From the NCBI GenBank assembly GCA_024305405.1, contig JAKNDB010000087.1:4342501-4406500 (forward strand): a stretch of DNA of 64,000 bases, written 5' to 3'. Within the stretch, counting starts at the first letter, position 1; each line of letters opens with the position of its first letter. The position numbers were made by a program, and so were the translations under genes. This DNA comes from Dirofilaria immitis (Eukaryota > Nematoda > Chromadorea > Rhabditida > Onchocercidae). Under the pieces are notes generated by a model that searched no databases, was not told the origin of the DNA, and saw nothing but the letters and a program-made list of their open reading frames with translations. Below, one piece after another: positions 41,129 to 55,300 of this stretch.

Positions 41129-44100
41129 ATGGATGATTCATCGCTTTTAATTCGTATCGGTGCAGCAGCAGCGTATGCTATGTGTTCGGTATTAGTCGTT
41201 TTTATCAACAAAGTATTGCTAACGAATTTTGGGTTTGCTTCCATTTCATTAAGCTTAAAACAAGTATTTGTAATAAATGGAGACAGCTGTAAATTGCAAT
41301 GTTTCGTTTTTTTTTATATCTATTCAATTTCTTTTTGTTATATGTCAGTGATTTTATTATCTATATTCATTAAATTCTAGATTTCCATCATTTTTAATTG
41401 TTGGATTAGGACAGATGGCAGCAATCATTATAGTTCTTTGGTTTGCTTCTCTTCTTGATATTGTTTCAATTCCTTCATTCGACTCATCTATTCCAGTTAA
41501 GGTAAGTTTCATAACAGATTATTTAGAAGAATAAAAAATCGCATATTTAGATATGCCATGGAAGAAGTATTAATGAGCTTTTGAAAAATCATTGTTTTTA
41601 CGGATTGAATTTAATTCTTTAAAATTTATTGCGAACAATTGTAGCAGTTATTTGAATTCCCTTTATTTGATGAATTCTTTTTCAGATCTTTCCACTGCCG
41701 ATCTTTTATGTTCTCAATTTAATATCAGGATTGGGTGGCACACAAAAATGAAGCATGTTTTTTTTGCTTTGTATATTATGATATTTCTGTTGTTCATTTT
41801 CAAATTTCAATATTGAAAATTGCATTAAAATCGTATTAATATCTACAGTCTTCCGATGTTCACTGTGCTGCGTAGATTTTCAATCTTGATGACAATGGCG
41901 ATGGAATATGTTATACTTGAGTTAGCTTTTATTTATTTTTTACATCTCTTTACATCGTATCTTTACATTTTACACGTCAGAAACATTTAGAACGTCACAG
42001 TTGGACAGTTCAGTTTCCAGTGAATAACTACCATGTGCATAAGGCAATATTATCGTTAGATATGCATTGTCATGCGCCACATTTTTCCAGTTTTTACTTT
42101 TAACCGTTATTATATTCGAAGATCGGCATCGGGCATAGTTTTTCAGTCAAATTCAAAGTAGAGTTGCGGAAAAATTTTCCTTGCAAGACTTAAATATAAA
42201 GTTGAAAATTAAGCTTGAAACATTTTTATATTTTTAGCTTTACAGAGTTAAAGCATCATATGCAGTGAAAATCTCGATTGCTCTAATGATCTTAGGTTCC
42301 GTGATTGCAGCTGTGTAAGTTTATTTGACTTTCATTATATCTGTAACATGGAATTATAGACTACAACTAGATTGTATTTTAATTTATTTAATATATAAGA
42401 AGGATCTGAATGTGGTGGAATGTTATTTTTTATGAATATATTAGAGTTTTGTTATTAAGAAATATCTTGGTGAAGATGATTAGCGTATATTATATTTGAA
42501 AATTATTTTTAAAAAAGAACAGAGAAATTTCTTGTGTCTTTTGCTCAGTTAACAAGATTTTGATAAATTGCACGCATCGTGGATAATATTATCTTGTTAT
42601 TTCATTGCTGATTTACTTGAAACTATTTTTTGTATGAAAGCACTTAAGATAAAAAATTGTATAGTAATGTAATTCAAATTAGCACTACCGTTTTTTAACA
42701 TTTTTCAATTTATAGGTTTGATTTAACATTTGATGTCTGGGGATATTCAATGGTTTTAATCAACGATATTTGTACAGCTGCTAATAGTGTTTACATGAAA
42801 CAAAAACTTAATGCTAAGGTATAAGCTTTAGATTTTAATATTTTAATATAATTCTTTTTTTATCCTTTCAAATGTTATAAGATTAAGCAATTTCAGAAGC
42901 TTGGTAAATATGGTCTTTTATATTACAATGCATTATTCATGATTTTTCCTGTGTTTATTTTGGCTTGGATAAATCAAGAATATGAAAAGGTATTAAAATT
43001 AGCAGCTTCATGTGATTCATTTTACTATAGAATTTATTGCATTATTATTGTTCCTTTTTATTATCATATAATTTTTTACTAATTTGTCAATATATCGCTC
43101 TTTTTGTTACTATTTTTAATATGTTACTGATCTATTTCGTGGTGATTAATCTTTCTAATGATTTGAAATTTCGGTCCGAAGATGTTCTGCTGACTAACAA
43201 ATTAACATCCTGAGTTTGGCAATTGCTGTGATATCTTAAAACAAGCAGCAACAAATATCTTATTTCTAAAATATTCAAAATTAGTGGTATTAGATACATC
43301 TTTATCATTCCAATATAATATTACATGCTTAAAACAATAATTTAGGCAACAAGTTCATCAAATGAGAATCATTCTGAAGTGAAATATGTTAAAATTGGGA
43401 TAATAGACTACTTTTAGATGCATCAGTACGTAAATGCTGGAAATATGACGATATGGGTAGTTGCTTGTTTGTCGTTTTCATTTGTTTGTGGTTTCCTGCT
43501 TAATTGTTCGATCGTCTTATGTACACATTACAATAGCGCTCTTACCACTTCATGCGTCGGTCCAATTAAAGTGAGTGTTTGATGTTATCTTTAAAAATCT
43601 CTTCAAATATTTTGAATTTTTGTGGAAGGCATCTTTGATACAGCTTTAGTGAAACGAAAGGTTGGTAATCTAATTAATTATTTGCTGTGATTAATAAACG
43701 ATATGACAGTTTTACATAGTGATAACATCCATGGAACTACGTTTGACAAAAACATTAAATATAATCAGTTATGCATTAGTCATTCAATAGAAAGATCGTA
43801 ATTAGGAAACATAAAAAGCAAACAATTTACGAATAGCGAAAACTATGATTTTGGTTTTGTGGAAATTAAATTTGCATTTTATAAAGTATAAAGCAATAAA
43901 TATGCTTTGCATGCAGAGAACAATCCAAACAAATAGGAGTGTAATTGCATAACAAACAGTGTGAAGCTAACCGTGTTACGATAAAATATAACGCTGATAG
44001 AACTGCAGATGGGGAATCGTTAACGTATATGGATGCCACTTAATGCAATTTTCAGAATTGTTGCTGTTATCTTTCCTCCAGACTAAGTTATTAAGAGTGA

Positions 44101-44374
44101 TTCTTCTGTAGATAGTACTGGAGCATTATTTGTCAGACTTTTTAGATTTTTTTTATTCAAGTAAAACTTAACATTTTAGAATTTACTTGTAACTTATGTT
44201 GGAATGTTCTCTTCGGGCGATTACTTCTTTGAATGGAACAACTTTATCGGTATTAATATCAGCATTGTGGGAAGCCTTCTTTATACATACGTTACATTTA
44301 GAACTAAAAGGAAAGGTACACAAAAGTTTACTGGAACATTGCCTAAAGGAATTGACGATCAACAATCTTCATAG
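41129..44374 (+). CDS. sqv-7: Golgi/ER nucleotide-sugar transporter, SQV-7/SLC35D type
   Basis: About 325 residues from nine exons: 41129-41232, 41381-41501, 41686-41752, 41849-41920, 42246-42314, 42716-42818, 42897-42989, 43418-43570, 44180-44374. Nearly all of it is hydrophobic, fitting the roughly ten-helix drug/metabolite transporter fold. SLC35D blocks are clear: [105 protein letters not shown] and GDYFF. C. elegans SQV-7 moves UDP-glucuronic acid, UDP-GalNAc and UDP-galactose into the Golgi for glycosaminoglycan synthesis; the same role is inferred. The exon 3/4 junction is irregular: it needs one extra base (QKLN in place of a TGA stop) and a GC donor at 41753. All other phases agree. 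Confidence 0.9.
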
Positions 44375-46335
44375 TAATACCATTGAATATGCTTACAAAG
44401 TCCATAAGCTGAAATCATTTGTTATTTTGAAATGAAAAGAGATATTGAGATGTAAAGTGGAACCTTCGAAAATTCTGAATTTGTGCTTTTTGTCACATAT
44501 TTAATGAATGATCCCAATATTTTTAATTTCATTTGAAAAACAGAAAACTACGGTTGTCATCAATTGCTGTTTGCTTCTGTTTCTATCCAAATAATTTCAT
44601 TATTTTTTTTTATTCCAAAGCTATAGCAAAGAGTATCTTGACTTCAGGTTCTTGTTTGTTGGCACTTCTCGTAGCCACCGTCCTTTGTATATTGTAAATT
44701 ATGATATGAGTGTGGAAACCCTCCTATCTACCGTTAAATTTGTTTGTATGTTCCCACATTTTATGCATTTCGATTTTGAGGATTACATGGTCCATAGGAA
44801 ATATTGCATTCATTATTCTCAAACAGTACTTCAATGAAGCATAATTATTTCCTTTCTTGACGATCAAGAAAAAAATGGAACACTTTATTCACATGCAGTG
44901 ATAACGATTTCTGCAAAAATATGGCTATTAATCGAAATGGTTTTTGTAGATGTGTATATAGCAAATATATAGTCCCGCAATATAAAAGAAATAATCAGAA
45001 ATAAGAACCAATAAGAAAAAAATTCCAAAGCTTCTCTCAATAATTAGAGTCAAATACCCTATTTAAACACCCTTCATTTTGCTTATCAAAGTTATCAAGA
45101 TTACAAAAAAATAATTTGTGTACATCCACGGCAAACATTAACTCAGCAGTAAGTGTAATAGAAGTCAACAGTAATACCAGTTTCATTTTAATGCGTTGTT
45201 TAATGGAGTGCAAACTTTCAATATTTGATGAGGCTAAATTGCATTTATCATTGAAATCAGAGCAATTTCTGCTAATCTGTAAAATCTGTGAAAGATAAGG
45301 ATTTAATTCGAATGAAAATTCCTCAAAGAAAAACATACAAAGAAACTATTGCAGTAATATTTGCTATATAAGAAAGACAACATAAATACGGTAACATTAA
45401 TGAGAACAAATATTTTTAGAATAGAAAAGTAATATATATTTGTTTGAAGATTTTAGAGTTTATTAGAAAATTCTTTATTGAAAAACGTCCGAAAAGTGCC
45501 GGATCCACAGGTAGGCCAAAACATATTGAACGAAACTGCTGACCACCAGCTACTATGTAAAAGTTATTACCTAGTCTTCCTCACCACTCTTTAACGGACT
45601 AATACTTGAGAAAGGAAACAGAAAATGAAAGGCGTAAAGTAAGCGGGCGCAAGTTGATAAATTGACGCATTGTTGAGACAAGATTAATGAGTCCCAACGG
45701 AAATAATGGAATAATCGGCTATGAGTGCAGAAGGTACGAAATTCCTCGTTTCTTTTAGTTAAATCTATCGAAAACGTGTATTAAGAGTCTGTTTCTTACT
45801 TTTTCTTACTAAGTTTTGCATTCATCTAACATTATAATTTTTGTTGCAACATTATGATCTATAAAGCGATTGCTATTTACCATGTGCAAATATTACGAAA
45901 ACATAATAATGGTCCGCTTATAAAACTGATAGATAAAAAGTGATAAATCTCCAACAACTATAAATACAATGAGCAGCAAAAGAATGCTCGCAATTCCACT
46001 TATCCTAAAGTCTATCAATCAACAAATCTCAGAAACAATAACTTTCTGACATCTTATTTTAATAAGATTAGCATCACTGGATGAATAAAAGAAGCAAAAT
46101 AATTACAAATCAGTTTATTACTAATTATTACACACTTTCTATATTTGAGCATAAGCGTATAACACAGGTAAAACAATTCACATACCATACTGATCCTATT
46201 ATATCGTTATTAAGACTTTCTGAATCTCATAAAAATTATGGAACTCTTACACACTTTATTATCCTTATTTTCTTAAAAAAGAATGAAATTTCCAAAGAAT
46301 TGGAATTCGAGAATTTATTATGAGGAAAATAGTTA
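44375..46335. other. convergent intergenic region (transporter / USP)
   Basis: Between the 3' ends of two convergent genes. Holds a possible secreted-peptide exon (45037-45186) and otherwise no supportable feature. Confidence 0.45.
45037..45186 (-). CDS. possible small secreted peptide
   Basis: ATG at 45186 opens a 49-codon frame whose first 19 residues (MKLVLLLTSITLTAELMFA) look like a signal peptide. A short tail with two cysteines follows (FFCNLDN...EGCLNR). The frame is open a further 50 codons upstream (to 45336), so the segment may instead be an internal exon. A GTATTT donor-like site follows AGG near 45055, and a TTTTTGCAG acceptor lies near 44920 with a compatible phase. No homologue recognised; weak candidate. 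Confidence 0.25.
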   Translation of the reverse strand: MKLVLLLTSITLTAELMFAVDVHKLFFCNLDNFDKQNEGCLNRVFDSNY

Positions 46336-49300
46336 TCAGTTATTACTTCCATTATCAATGATGCTTTTTCCTTGAACTATAGTGCGCATTAAGATATTTA
46401 AATCATCTGTGCATTTGACTTCGAGATTAGCATTTATTGCTTGTCTCAAGAGAAAAAGATCATATCCAGAATTTCCTGCTTTTACGTTCAGTTTTGGTGC
46501 TGGCATATTTGATGGTGTTTTCTGTTCTGATGCATCCAAAATTTTCTAAAAATATTGCTTAAGATGTATATCATCTCTCTATGTAACCAATTTCTATTCA
46601 AAACAAAGTCCTTTCTACTAGTTATATGACTTCTGAGTGATTGTCCTTTTGATCCTAATCAAAGCAAAAATTGCATTGAATTTCTCATTTTTCTAGAAAC
46701 AAAGGATTTTCTTCATGAAACAATTATATTTATTCTATAATTAAATTTTCAACATCTGTTTTTTCAACTGAAATTTATAAATATGAAAAATCAGCAGCAG
46801 ACTTCATTATTTCAGTATTATAACAAAATGTTAAATAATAAAATGGATAGGAATATATTTTTGCATTGGCTTTATTATATAATGTTAACAGTTGTTTATA
46901 ATAAAAAAGATACCTGATAAACCCAAGGCACTCTCTGTAAACCGTTCGAATTTGACAGCAGTTGATTCCACATAGAAACAACATACTGGATAGTCTGCAA
47001 TTTTTTGAATTACCAAAAAGAAGAAAATACTTAGTTTTCTTTCAATTTTCCATTTTGTTTTTTAATAATTAATTTATTTGTATTTCTATTTGCTGAAATC
47101 CATAGAAAATAAAAAAAAAGTCTCACTAACCCTTTCGGAGGCGTCGTTACCCATCCTATGCAATCGAACAATCATTGCTTTGTATTCCTTATCCAAAAAA
47201 TTTTCATTGTCTGCCAAAATATTATCATCTGACTCAACACCGATATGGTCGATAAGACGCTGACTTATCCTCTGCAATATTTTTTCAATTGAACATTCTT
47301 GATGGATTCACTACCATTGCAGTCGACAACTTAACGAAATTTAATTTAAAATTTAGGTTTTTCCGCTAATATATAAACAATTAGAAAGAGAAAAAAGAAC
47401 TGAAAGGCTCAACTTACAATGACATAAATAATAAGAAGGGCATTGTGTACCAAAGAGAAAAAAGCTTTTGTTCTATGTCGGAAGATTTCACTGTCACATA
47501 CATATCAATTTTCTCCATCATTCGAATCGAAACACAGAGAAGACGCGACTGCTGTATGTCCATGAAAAGCGTAGTCTTACTCTGCTTACTAAAAGATATG
47601 CTTCTCGTACACTGATGTATAACACCAACTTAAAGCGTTCAAGAGAATCAAAAAATGATTTAAAACTCAAATAATTTTACGGAAAACAATCAAATTAAAT
47701 ATAATTTTAATATTATGCTTAACAGAGAACATGTAATCTCTGCTCCACCTTATGATTACTTATCGGTTGTGAATGCTTACGGAAAATTTAAATACCTTGA
47801 GGTGAGGTCAACTTTCTTGACGATATCGTTCAGCACAGCTATCATTTGACAAAACACTTCATAAAGGATATGCGTATTCTGCAATGGAAGCGCAAACAGT
47901 AAATCTCGATAGAGCTCACGACGAAATTAAAATACATATATTTGCTTTAATTTCAATTTTAAAAGTTTATCATTTTTATCAATTAAAGAAATGATTGAAT
48001 TAAATTCGCAAAAGCTTATTAGAATTTAATGCATTAAATGTAATTACATTTAAGATCAATTCTGACGATGGATCATCTCCAACAAACTTCTCTATAACTT
48101 TCTCGCAAGTTGATACCACTTTGGGATATTGTCTAAATTCCGATTATCGAGAACTTTAAAAACTGAACAAAGAGAAAAAACTGTGACGTAAAGAACAAAA
48201 CAATGGTAAAAAAGATGCTTGCATCACTCATACAAAACAAGTAGAAACTAAACTGAAATTAATTCATTAAACCTAAAAACATACTTGACCAAAAGCACCA
48301 AAGCATACACTTACGTTATGTCTATATTCATTAGCATTCGCAGAATGAAGATCGATCTCGCTGAATTACTTAATGCTATGCCAAATATTGATGCCCAATC
48401 GATCATGTACATTAATCTGTCAATATAAAGCACATTCGACATTTTCTGTGCTTTTCCATAATGACCCATGTGGTTTGCAAGCAGCTAAAATGAAATTAAA
48501 ATCATTTTTTTACCAAAATAGTATAATATTGAAGACGAAATATGACATATCAAAGAAAATTTTGAAGAATAGATTTTAGAAAAAAATGAGAAATGAAAAA
48601 TCATCATCTTAACGGATATAAAAAATCTTCAACTTAATTCTTGCCTCTTGTATCAAGCTGAATGCATTTTCATCCCGTTCCAAAAACAAATCGTCCAATA
48701 TATTCAAAGCACTTAACGCACTGAAACCAAGCTTTCTTTAGGGAATTTGATAGATGATCGATAAATGTTAACATAAAATCCATATATTTAATACATTTCT
48801 AGTAAATCGTAAGTAACTGTAAGGGATAAAGACCAAATTAATGAACTAATCACACAGAGGGTAAAAAGAAAATAGATTCGTATGTAATACAAAAACCATG
48901 TGACCAGAAAATAACTATCTTAAACAGTTCTACTACATTTCGAATTCCAGGTCAATCAAGGATTCATCCACTTCATTGCAAATAATCTATTCGCTCCAAG
49001 TTTTTATCAGAAGCAATGGCAAAAATCTTTAAACCTTTTCAGCATGAACAATCCAAAAAACCGTGCTGCATGCTCATAGTGTCGTTTGCACAAAGCACCA
49101 AAATCAACTGGACCTTTGTAAGATACCATGTCTATCAAATCCTGACATTGCAAACATTCATATAGATATTATAGTGCATTTTAAACAGAATGAGAAAAAA
49201 CAGCATCTAACCTAGAATCTCTTTATTTATTTGCAAATTAAAAAATTATACCACATCTTTGCAAGGAGTGATAAAGATCTTGTTTTCAGGTTCATACATA

Positions 49301-52300
49301 ATAGCTGGATGATCGGTATCCCATTTGATCATTTCTGCATCAAACAAAGCATTATCCGTGGAAACTTCAAGTTTCAGATCACATGGTAAACTGTCAATTA
49401 ATTCGATGATGGACTGAGCTGGCTTCTTTTGCTCTACAATTACAGAAAAATGTATAATAAACTATCTGTTTTAAAAAATAAAAATTATGGAAACAAAATA
49501 AAATGTGATCAGAGAATTAATATTAATTAGTACAATAACAAAATTATTATAACGATCAGTGATTTGATTAAATCATATCTCAAATTCATCGTAACATATC
49601 AACTCCAAACTAAATCCTCTATAATCAATGATTCTTTTACATGAAAACACGTGTATCATCAAAACCTGTTGAATGAGGTTTGAATGAGAGCTTACTGAAC
49701 ATGGAGGCTTCTGAATATAAAAGTTTTGAAAATTAATATATTTTAGAAAAAAAACTTAATCTGACGAGACTGCCACAAGTCAATAATTTTTAAATATCGA
49801 AAAATCAATAATCTTATCAATTTATTGATGCAAGCCAGCTATAGATGCAACATTTTGTGTTAACCAATTATAATGCAATTTTTTCTATAAAATGCACAAA
49901 ACAAAAAAGTAAATAACGATCAAACAATTATATATAAGTAACAAATTCGTAACTTCTAAAAGAAATTAATGCAAAAATTCTTACCTTGTCCATACAGCTC
50001 GTTTTCACATTTCTTTCTTGTGTAAACTAAGCAATATGCAGAGCAAGCCCTCCTTGAACCAAATGAATCTTCTTCAATTTGTTGCCACGTTGCAGGTTCA
50101 ACACTTTTGTCATTAAATTTACGCCACGGCACTTCTTTGTCCTGACCGTTGCATAACGGGGAGCTAGCTATATAGGCCCAATAATGGCCAACATTTGCTT
50201 CACCTTCATGGACAATTACACTATGCAGATGATATGGTTCCTGCAAAAGTATGAAGTATAAGTTATGCTTTCCACACATGCATTCAAAATGCAAAAAGAA
50301 GAATAAATTTTGCTGCTTAGAAATAGTGATATAAACAACTGTACCTCTCTCATGCCATCGACATCAAAGATCGAATCAATATTTTCCTGCAGCGTATTTA
50401 CCTCTTTTTGTAATTCTGAAATAACTTCAGCAATAAAATAAGCAAACTTCGCAATGGAATTTGAAAAGATAACTTGGTAATGCAAACCTGATAATCTAGA
50501 AAAGTAAAGAGAATACAAGATGTTATCAAAATTATTGGAAAAAGGAAATAATATCTATTCGTACCATCAATTCGTTTTTGAGCATTCGCTGAAAGTGTTT
50601 TCAGAAAGTTTGTCAATACATTGATATCAACATCTGATGAGATTGTCGTTTTGTCAAGACAAGGATACGCTAACATTACATTCTTTTCCTCTAAATTGCT
50701 TGCTCTTGATACAAAAATAATTCCACATTTTTATAGGAAAGAATATTTTTAAATATATTCTATAGTCAAATTATTTTGAAAAAGAAACTAGATTCCCAAG
50801 TATTTAAAAATACAAATTAAAATAACGGGAAACCATACCTACACGAGGATTCGACCAATCAGATATTACTACCGAAAGCGACGAGGTTTCATCACAAACT
50901 TCCATCGGCTGTTGTTTGCAAGCGATATTTCTAGAATTATCATTAGGCAAAATAGTTAGATGTGATAGAAACTGAAATCGAACCTATTTCAAAATGTGAT
51001 AGTATGTCTGGAATTATCAATCTTGAACTCAGTGTTTGATAAAGAGGTATTCATTGCTACTGAAAAATTTAAAACGAAACAGTTTAAGTCACATGGTTTG
51101 TCCAGAAAGAACTCTAAGGCTAAAATATTTCAACAAAGAATTAATTATATCTAATACAATTTAAGATATAAATTATCGATATAAAAGATATATTCAAATT
51201 CACCAAAAACTAGCAGGCATAAATCTAATAATAGGAAGTCTTTGCAACAAGAAATTTAATCACAAAATTTTTAGCGAATCAATTTAAAAATTCTAACGTG
51301 AACGACAATTTAACTTTAAACCAAAAACTCCAACCCATTTATCGCTGATGATGCATATTTGACAACAGCATCTATTAGACATGGAAGTGGTGCTCTCGTA
51401 CTTCCAGCTGGAAATTTCTCCCATCTGCAAATTTTTGTATTTACAATCCATTCATTTAACTTTAACTGTAAGATGTCTCAAAATTTATACAAATATTCTA
51501 GAACTGAAAATAGAAAAACTAAGAAAAGCTAGAATGAAGTAGCTATGCTCAGTCTAAAGTGACATCCACGTAACTTCAGAAAAACGCAATAATAGCCTAA
51601 AACAATCTGATCGAAAATAGCAAGAAGCAACCGTGACAGTTATTAATAAGACTAACGAACCCTTCTAATTCACATTTGACACGTGCAAGTCGTTTCTTTA
51701 AAGATTTACGCTCAATCCTTTTCTCACTCACAAATGCACGATTTCGATACAAATAACGGTCCATGTATATAATACGAGGGAATTGAAATTGACTATGGAC
51801 TTTTTCTGTTTGACCATTTTTATAACTAAACCGAACCAACGAAAAAATAACTACAGGCGGCAGTGATTCAAACCACAACTGCAATAGAAACAATTACAGT
51901 TCCTTTTTGATATTGCCAAAATTATTAAAAGCGATGACTTATCAGAAAAAATTAAAAGAAATTATAAAACCTCTTTCGCTGGCGCATCAGACAGATGATA
52001 AGCTTCTAAGGAGTCATATAAGTTGTCATAAGTAACATCCAAATTGATCATTTGTAGCGAATTCGCCAATTTCAGAGGTGATGAGACTCCAACTGCGATT
52101 TCTTAAATATATAGCATGAGACGATTAAATAACAATATTAAAAAAACATGCAGAATGAATAAGATTTAATTATATAGAAAAATTACAAATAGATGAACAC
52201 CGCTTCCTCTCTTTGCCACAGCACCAGAACCCTGCCTATTATTCTAAGAATAGCAGCATCCATTTAGCTACCTAATACGTGATTTACGTATATTTTTGAA

Positions 52301-55300
52301 GTGATACCAGCATTAGGTCGAATTTCAACATGTGACCCATGGAAAAGTGCATTAAACGGATGTTCCGGAGCGGTATTCGAATTGAGATCATCACTGCTTA
52401 ATTTATCAAATGGCGCTTCACCATCTGGCGTTAATGTTTGTTCCAAGTTAGAACCACTCGGCACCACATTTTCATCCTGCACTGATGACAAATGATGAGT
52501 GAAAATACTTTATTTACAATCAAACTATAAAAGATGGAAGCATTGATAAGCTTACATTAATATCCATAATTTCTCCACAGGAGATGCCGGAAGATGATGG
52601 ATAAAGAGACTGTATTTCTGGCACTGATTCAATTCTGAAGGCTACTTCAAGCCATTCGATAAGTCGCAAGAGCATTTCGGTGGCATCCTGAATCTTTTAT
52701 TATCACTAATTGCGAAGGAAAAATTATGGCTTCAATGTTACCTTAACGACAACATATATACTGCAACTTCGAATTGAACATATCTGAAAAAAACCTGTTG
52801 AATGCCTATGCAAGGAGCAGCTTTATTCAAACTTGTATTTAATTCATTAATTATCTTTAACACATTTGTTGGATCAACGTATGCGCGTGACGATGCTTTA
52901 AGACAGGCAGCAAGCTGACGGAGAGATATTAAAAGTGAGGTTGTTAATGCGTCCATATTAATCTAAAATAATAGCAAAAAAATTTTAAACCATACATATT
53001 AATGCTCACCGAAATCCAGTATCTGAATGCAGCGCATCCATGCACCTTCGTCAAATTTTTTTGTTCCACAAGTCAGTCAAGACAATAAAAAAACCAATGC
53101 AAGGATCGCATTATTCAAATTTGTATTTAATTCATTAATTATCTTTAACACATTGTTGGATCAATTCGAAAACGAAGGAAAACTGTTGCCATAATCCACC
53201 TTATTTCTACAGTTAGAAAACAAAAAAAATTGATCCCTAAATTTTAAAATGTGTAGGAAATAGAGCAATGAAGAATTCAGCAGGAAACTTTTAAAATATT
53301 TTATCAAACTAAAACGTGGAAAAAATACCTCATTGAATTGACCTGACTCATTTCCCCAAGAATTTGGTTTACCGGTGATGTATTTCGTCCTATTTATGGT
53401 GGGTATATCGAACAACATTTGACGGAAACGTGGTATATGGAATAACGTCTGAAAAAATCACTAGGAAGAAAAAAAACGAAGTTAGAAATACTCATAAATT
53501 AATTGCTGCTATCAGAACTCTCGAATATTTTAATTTTAACATAAGTTATCTCAATAAAATGCACAAAGCAGTTAGTATTTGAAAAACTTCACGATACTGT
53601 TTTCATTAGATCCAAACTTCATCATTATAATTGAAAATATACTTGCACGATAACGTTGAACCAACAACTGTTGCCTATATTTTTCAACCCTACAGGTGTC
53701 AAACCACATCGCCGTCTTTCATATGGATTTTCTGGATCCCTCTGAGCAAAAGGAGAGAAACCAGGAATATTCTGATTGTCTTTTAAAGATTCTTCAATAG
53801 CTCTGAAATTACAAAATTAGCATTAACATCGAGTTAACAAAATTTCTACTTTTTAACTAAGACTCTTCAATTAATAACATGCACAGAATTAGTGCAAGCG
53901 ATAATGGTTCTTCTCCTATAGAATATATTAAAGCATTGTAATAATTTATACGATAAGCAATTTATATTGCTCATAGTGATCATGAGGTACAATCTCCGTC
54001 AAAGACATAAGAGCCAAAAATAGAGAGAATATTTTTTCAGAACCACAATCCAGAGCACCCCTGATAAAATATTTATGAACACAAATAAATGAACCTAAGG
54101 ACTGTTACAGTAAATACAACGAAACATACTTGATGACATCCTGCTCTTCTCGATTTCCCAATACACTCCGTGGTACGCTTCCCCATTTCTGAATACTTTT
54201 ATCCTCATCCGACGCTAGGTCGATTACTTCTTTCGGCCCCTCCATAGTTGTACCACGTGTATTGAAAGAATACGGACGGCTAACTGATGGAGCTGGAGAA
54301 GGAACATCTAAATGCTAAAAGAAACACAAACTGAAATATACTTTAGAAAAATTCAAAGATTAGATTATGCAATATATAACGTTTGCATTACAACAGATCT
54401 TTTAAGATAAAAATTTGAGTTTGCCTTTAAAATGCTATAAAAGATAGAGACATTAAGTGTAGGCTTTAAAAAATGAGATAAAATTATTAAACAAGTGTTA
54501 AACTGTTAAACAAAGGTATGACCTCATCGAATCGGACTTGCTTATTTGGCTTTTCGGCCGATTCCAACCTATCAAAATAAAGACTAATGACATCGTTCAA
54601 AACGTTATTACCACTTAAATGTGGTTGCGTATGAGATCCATGACTCTGAAAGATACATACTGAACTACCAAATACGTTATAAATTTATTGAAAACCATGG
54701 ATGAAAACGATCGTAGCAATTTGTCACCACTGCGAATTACTTCATTAGACTGCTTTGAGGCTTTAATGGCAATATCTTCTAATGACACAGTAGTTTTGAA
54801 AATAAAAAAATTACGCTGTATACTGTACTTTTCTGTGTCCACCGATTGAAAAGAAGAGAAGAATAATAGCTCACTCTTGATATACTAGTTATATTTAAAT
54901 AACTTCAATCTGAAACTAACTTTGATTGCCTGTACAAGCATTTGTTCATTCACACTGCTACCCAAAAATTTTTCACTTCATTGAAAAAGCCCAATTCTTC
55001 TGCTGTTAACGCACTCTGCTGCAAGTGTTTTTATTCATTAAAGCAAAATTATAAAAATTTCATTCATCAGCCTTTTAATTAACACTATTTATCAATAAGT
55101 TACATTTTATTTCGTTCATCATCTTCGTTTCTGCTACTTAAATAAAACAGTTAACGAATGAAATGCCTCATCATTTACATAAGATAAACTAACGTAAAAG
55201 GATCTTGATGCTCGTTCTGGTTCTTCCCCTCGATCGGACCAGGGCCCTTGCCTCCCACTACTGAGAGTATCGTCATTAGTTGTCGAGATCTGCAAAACTG

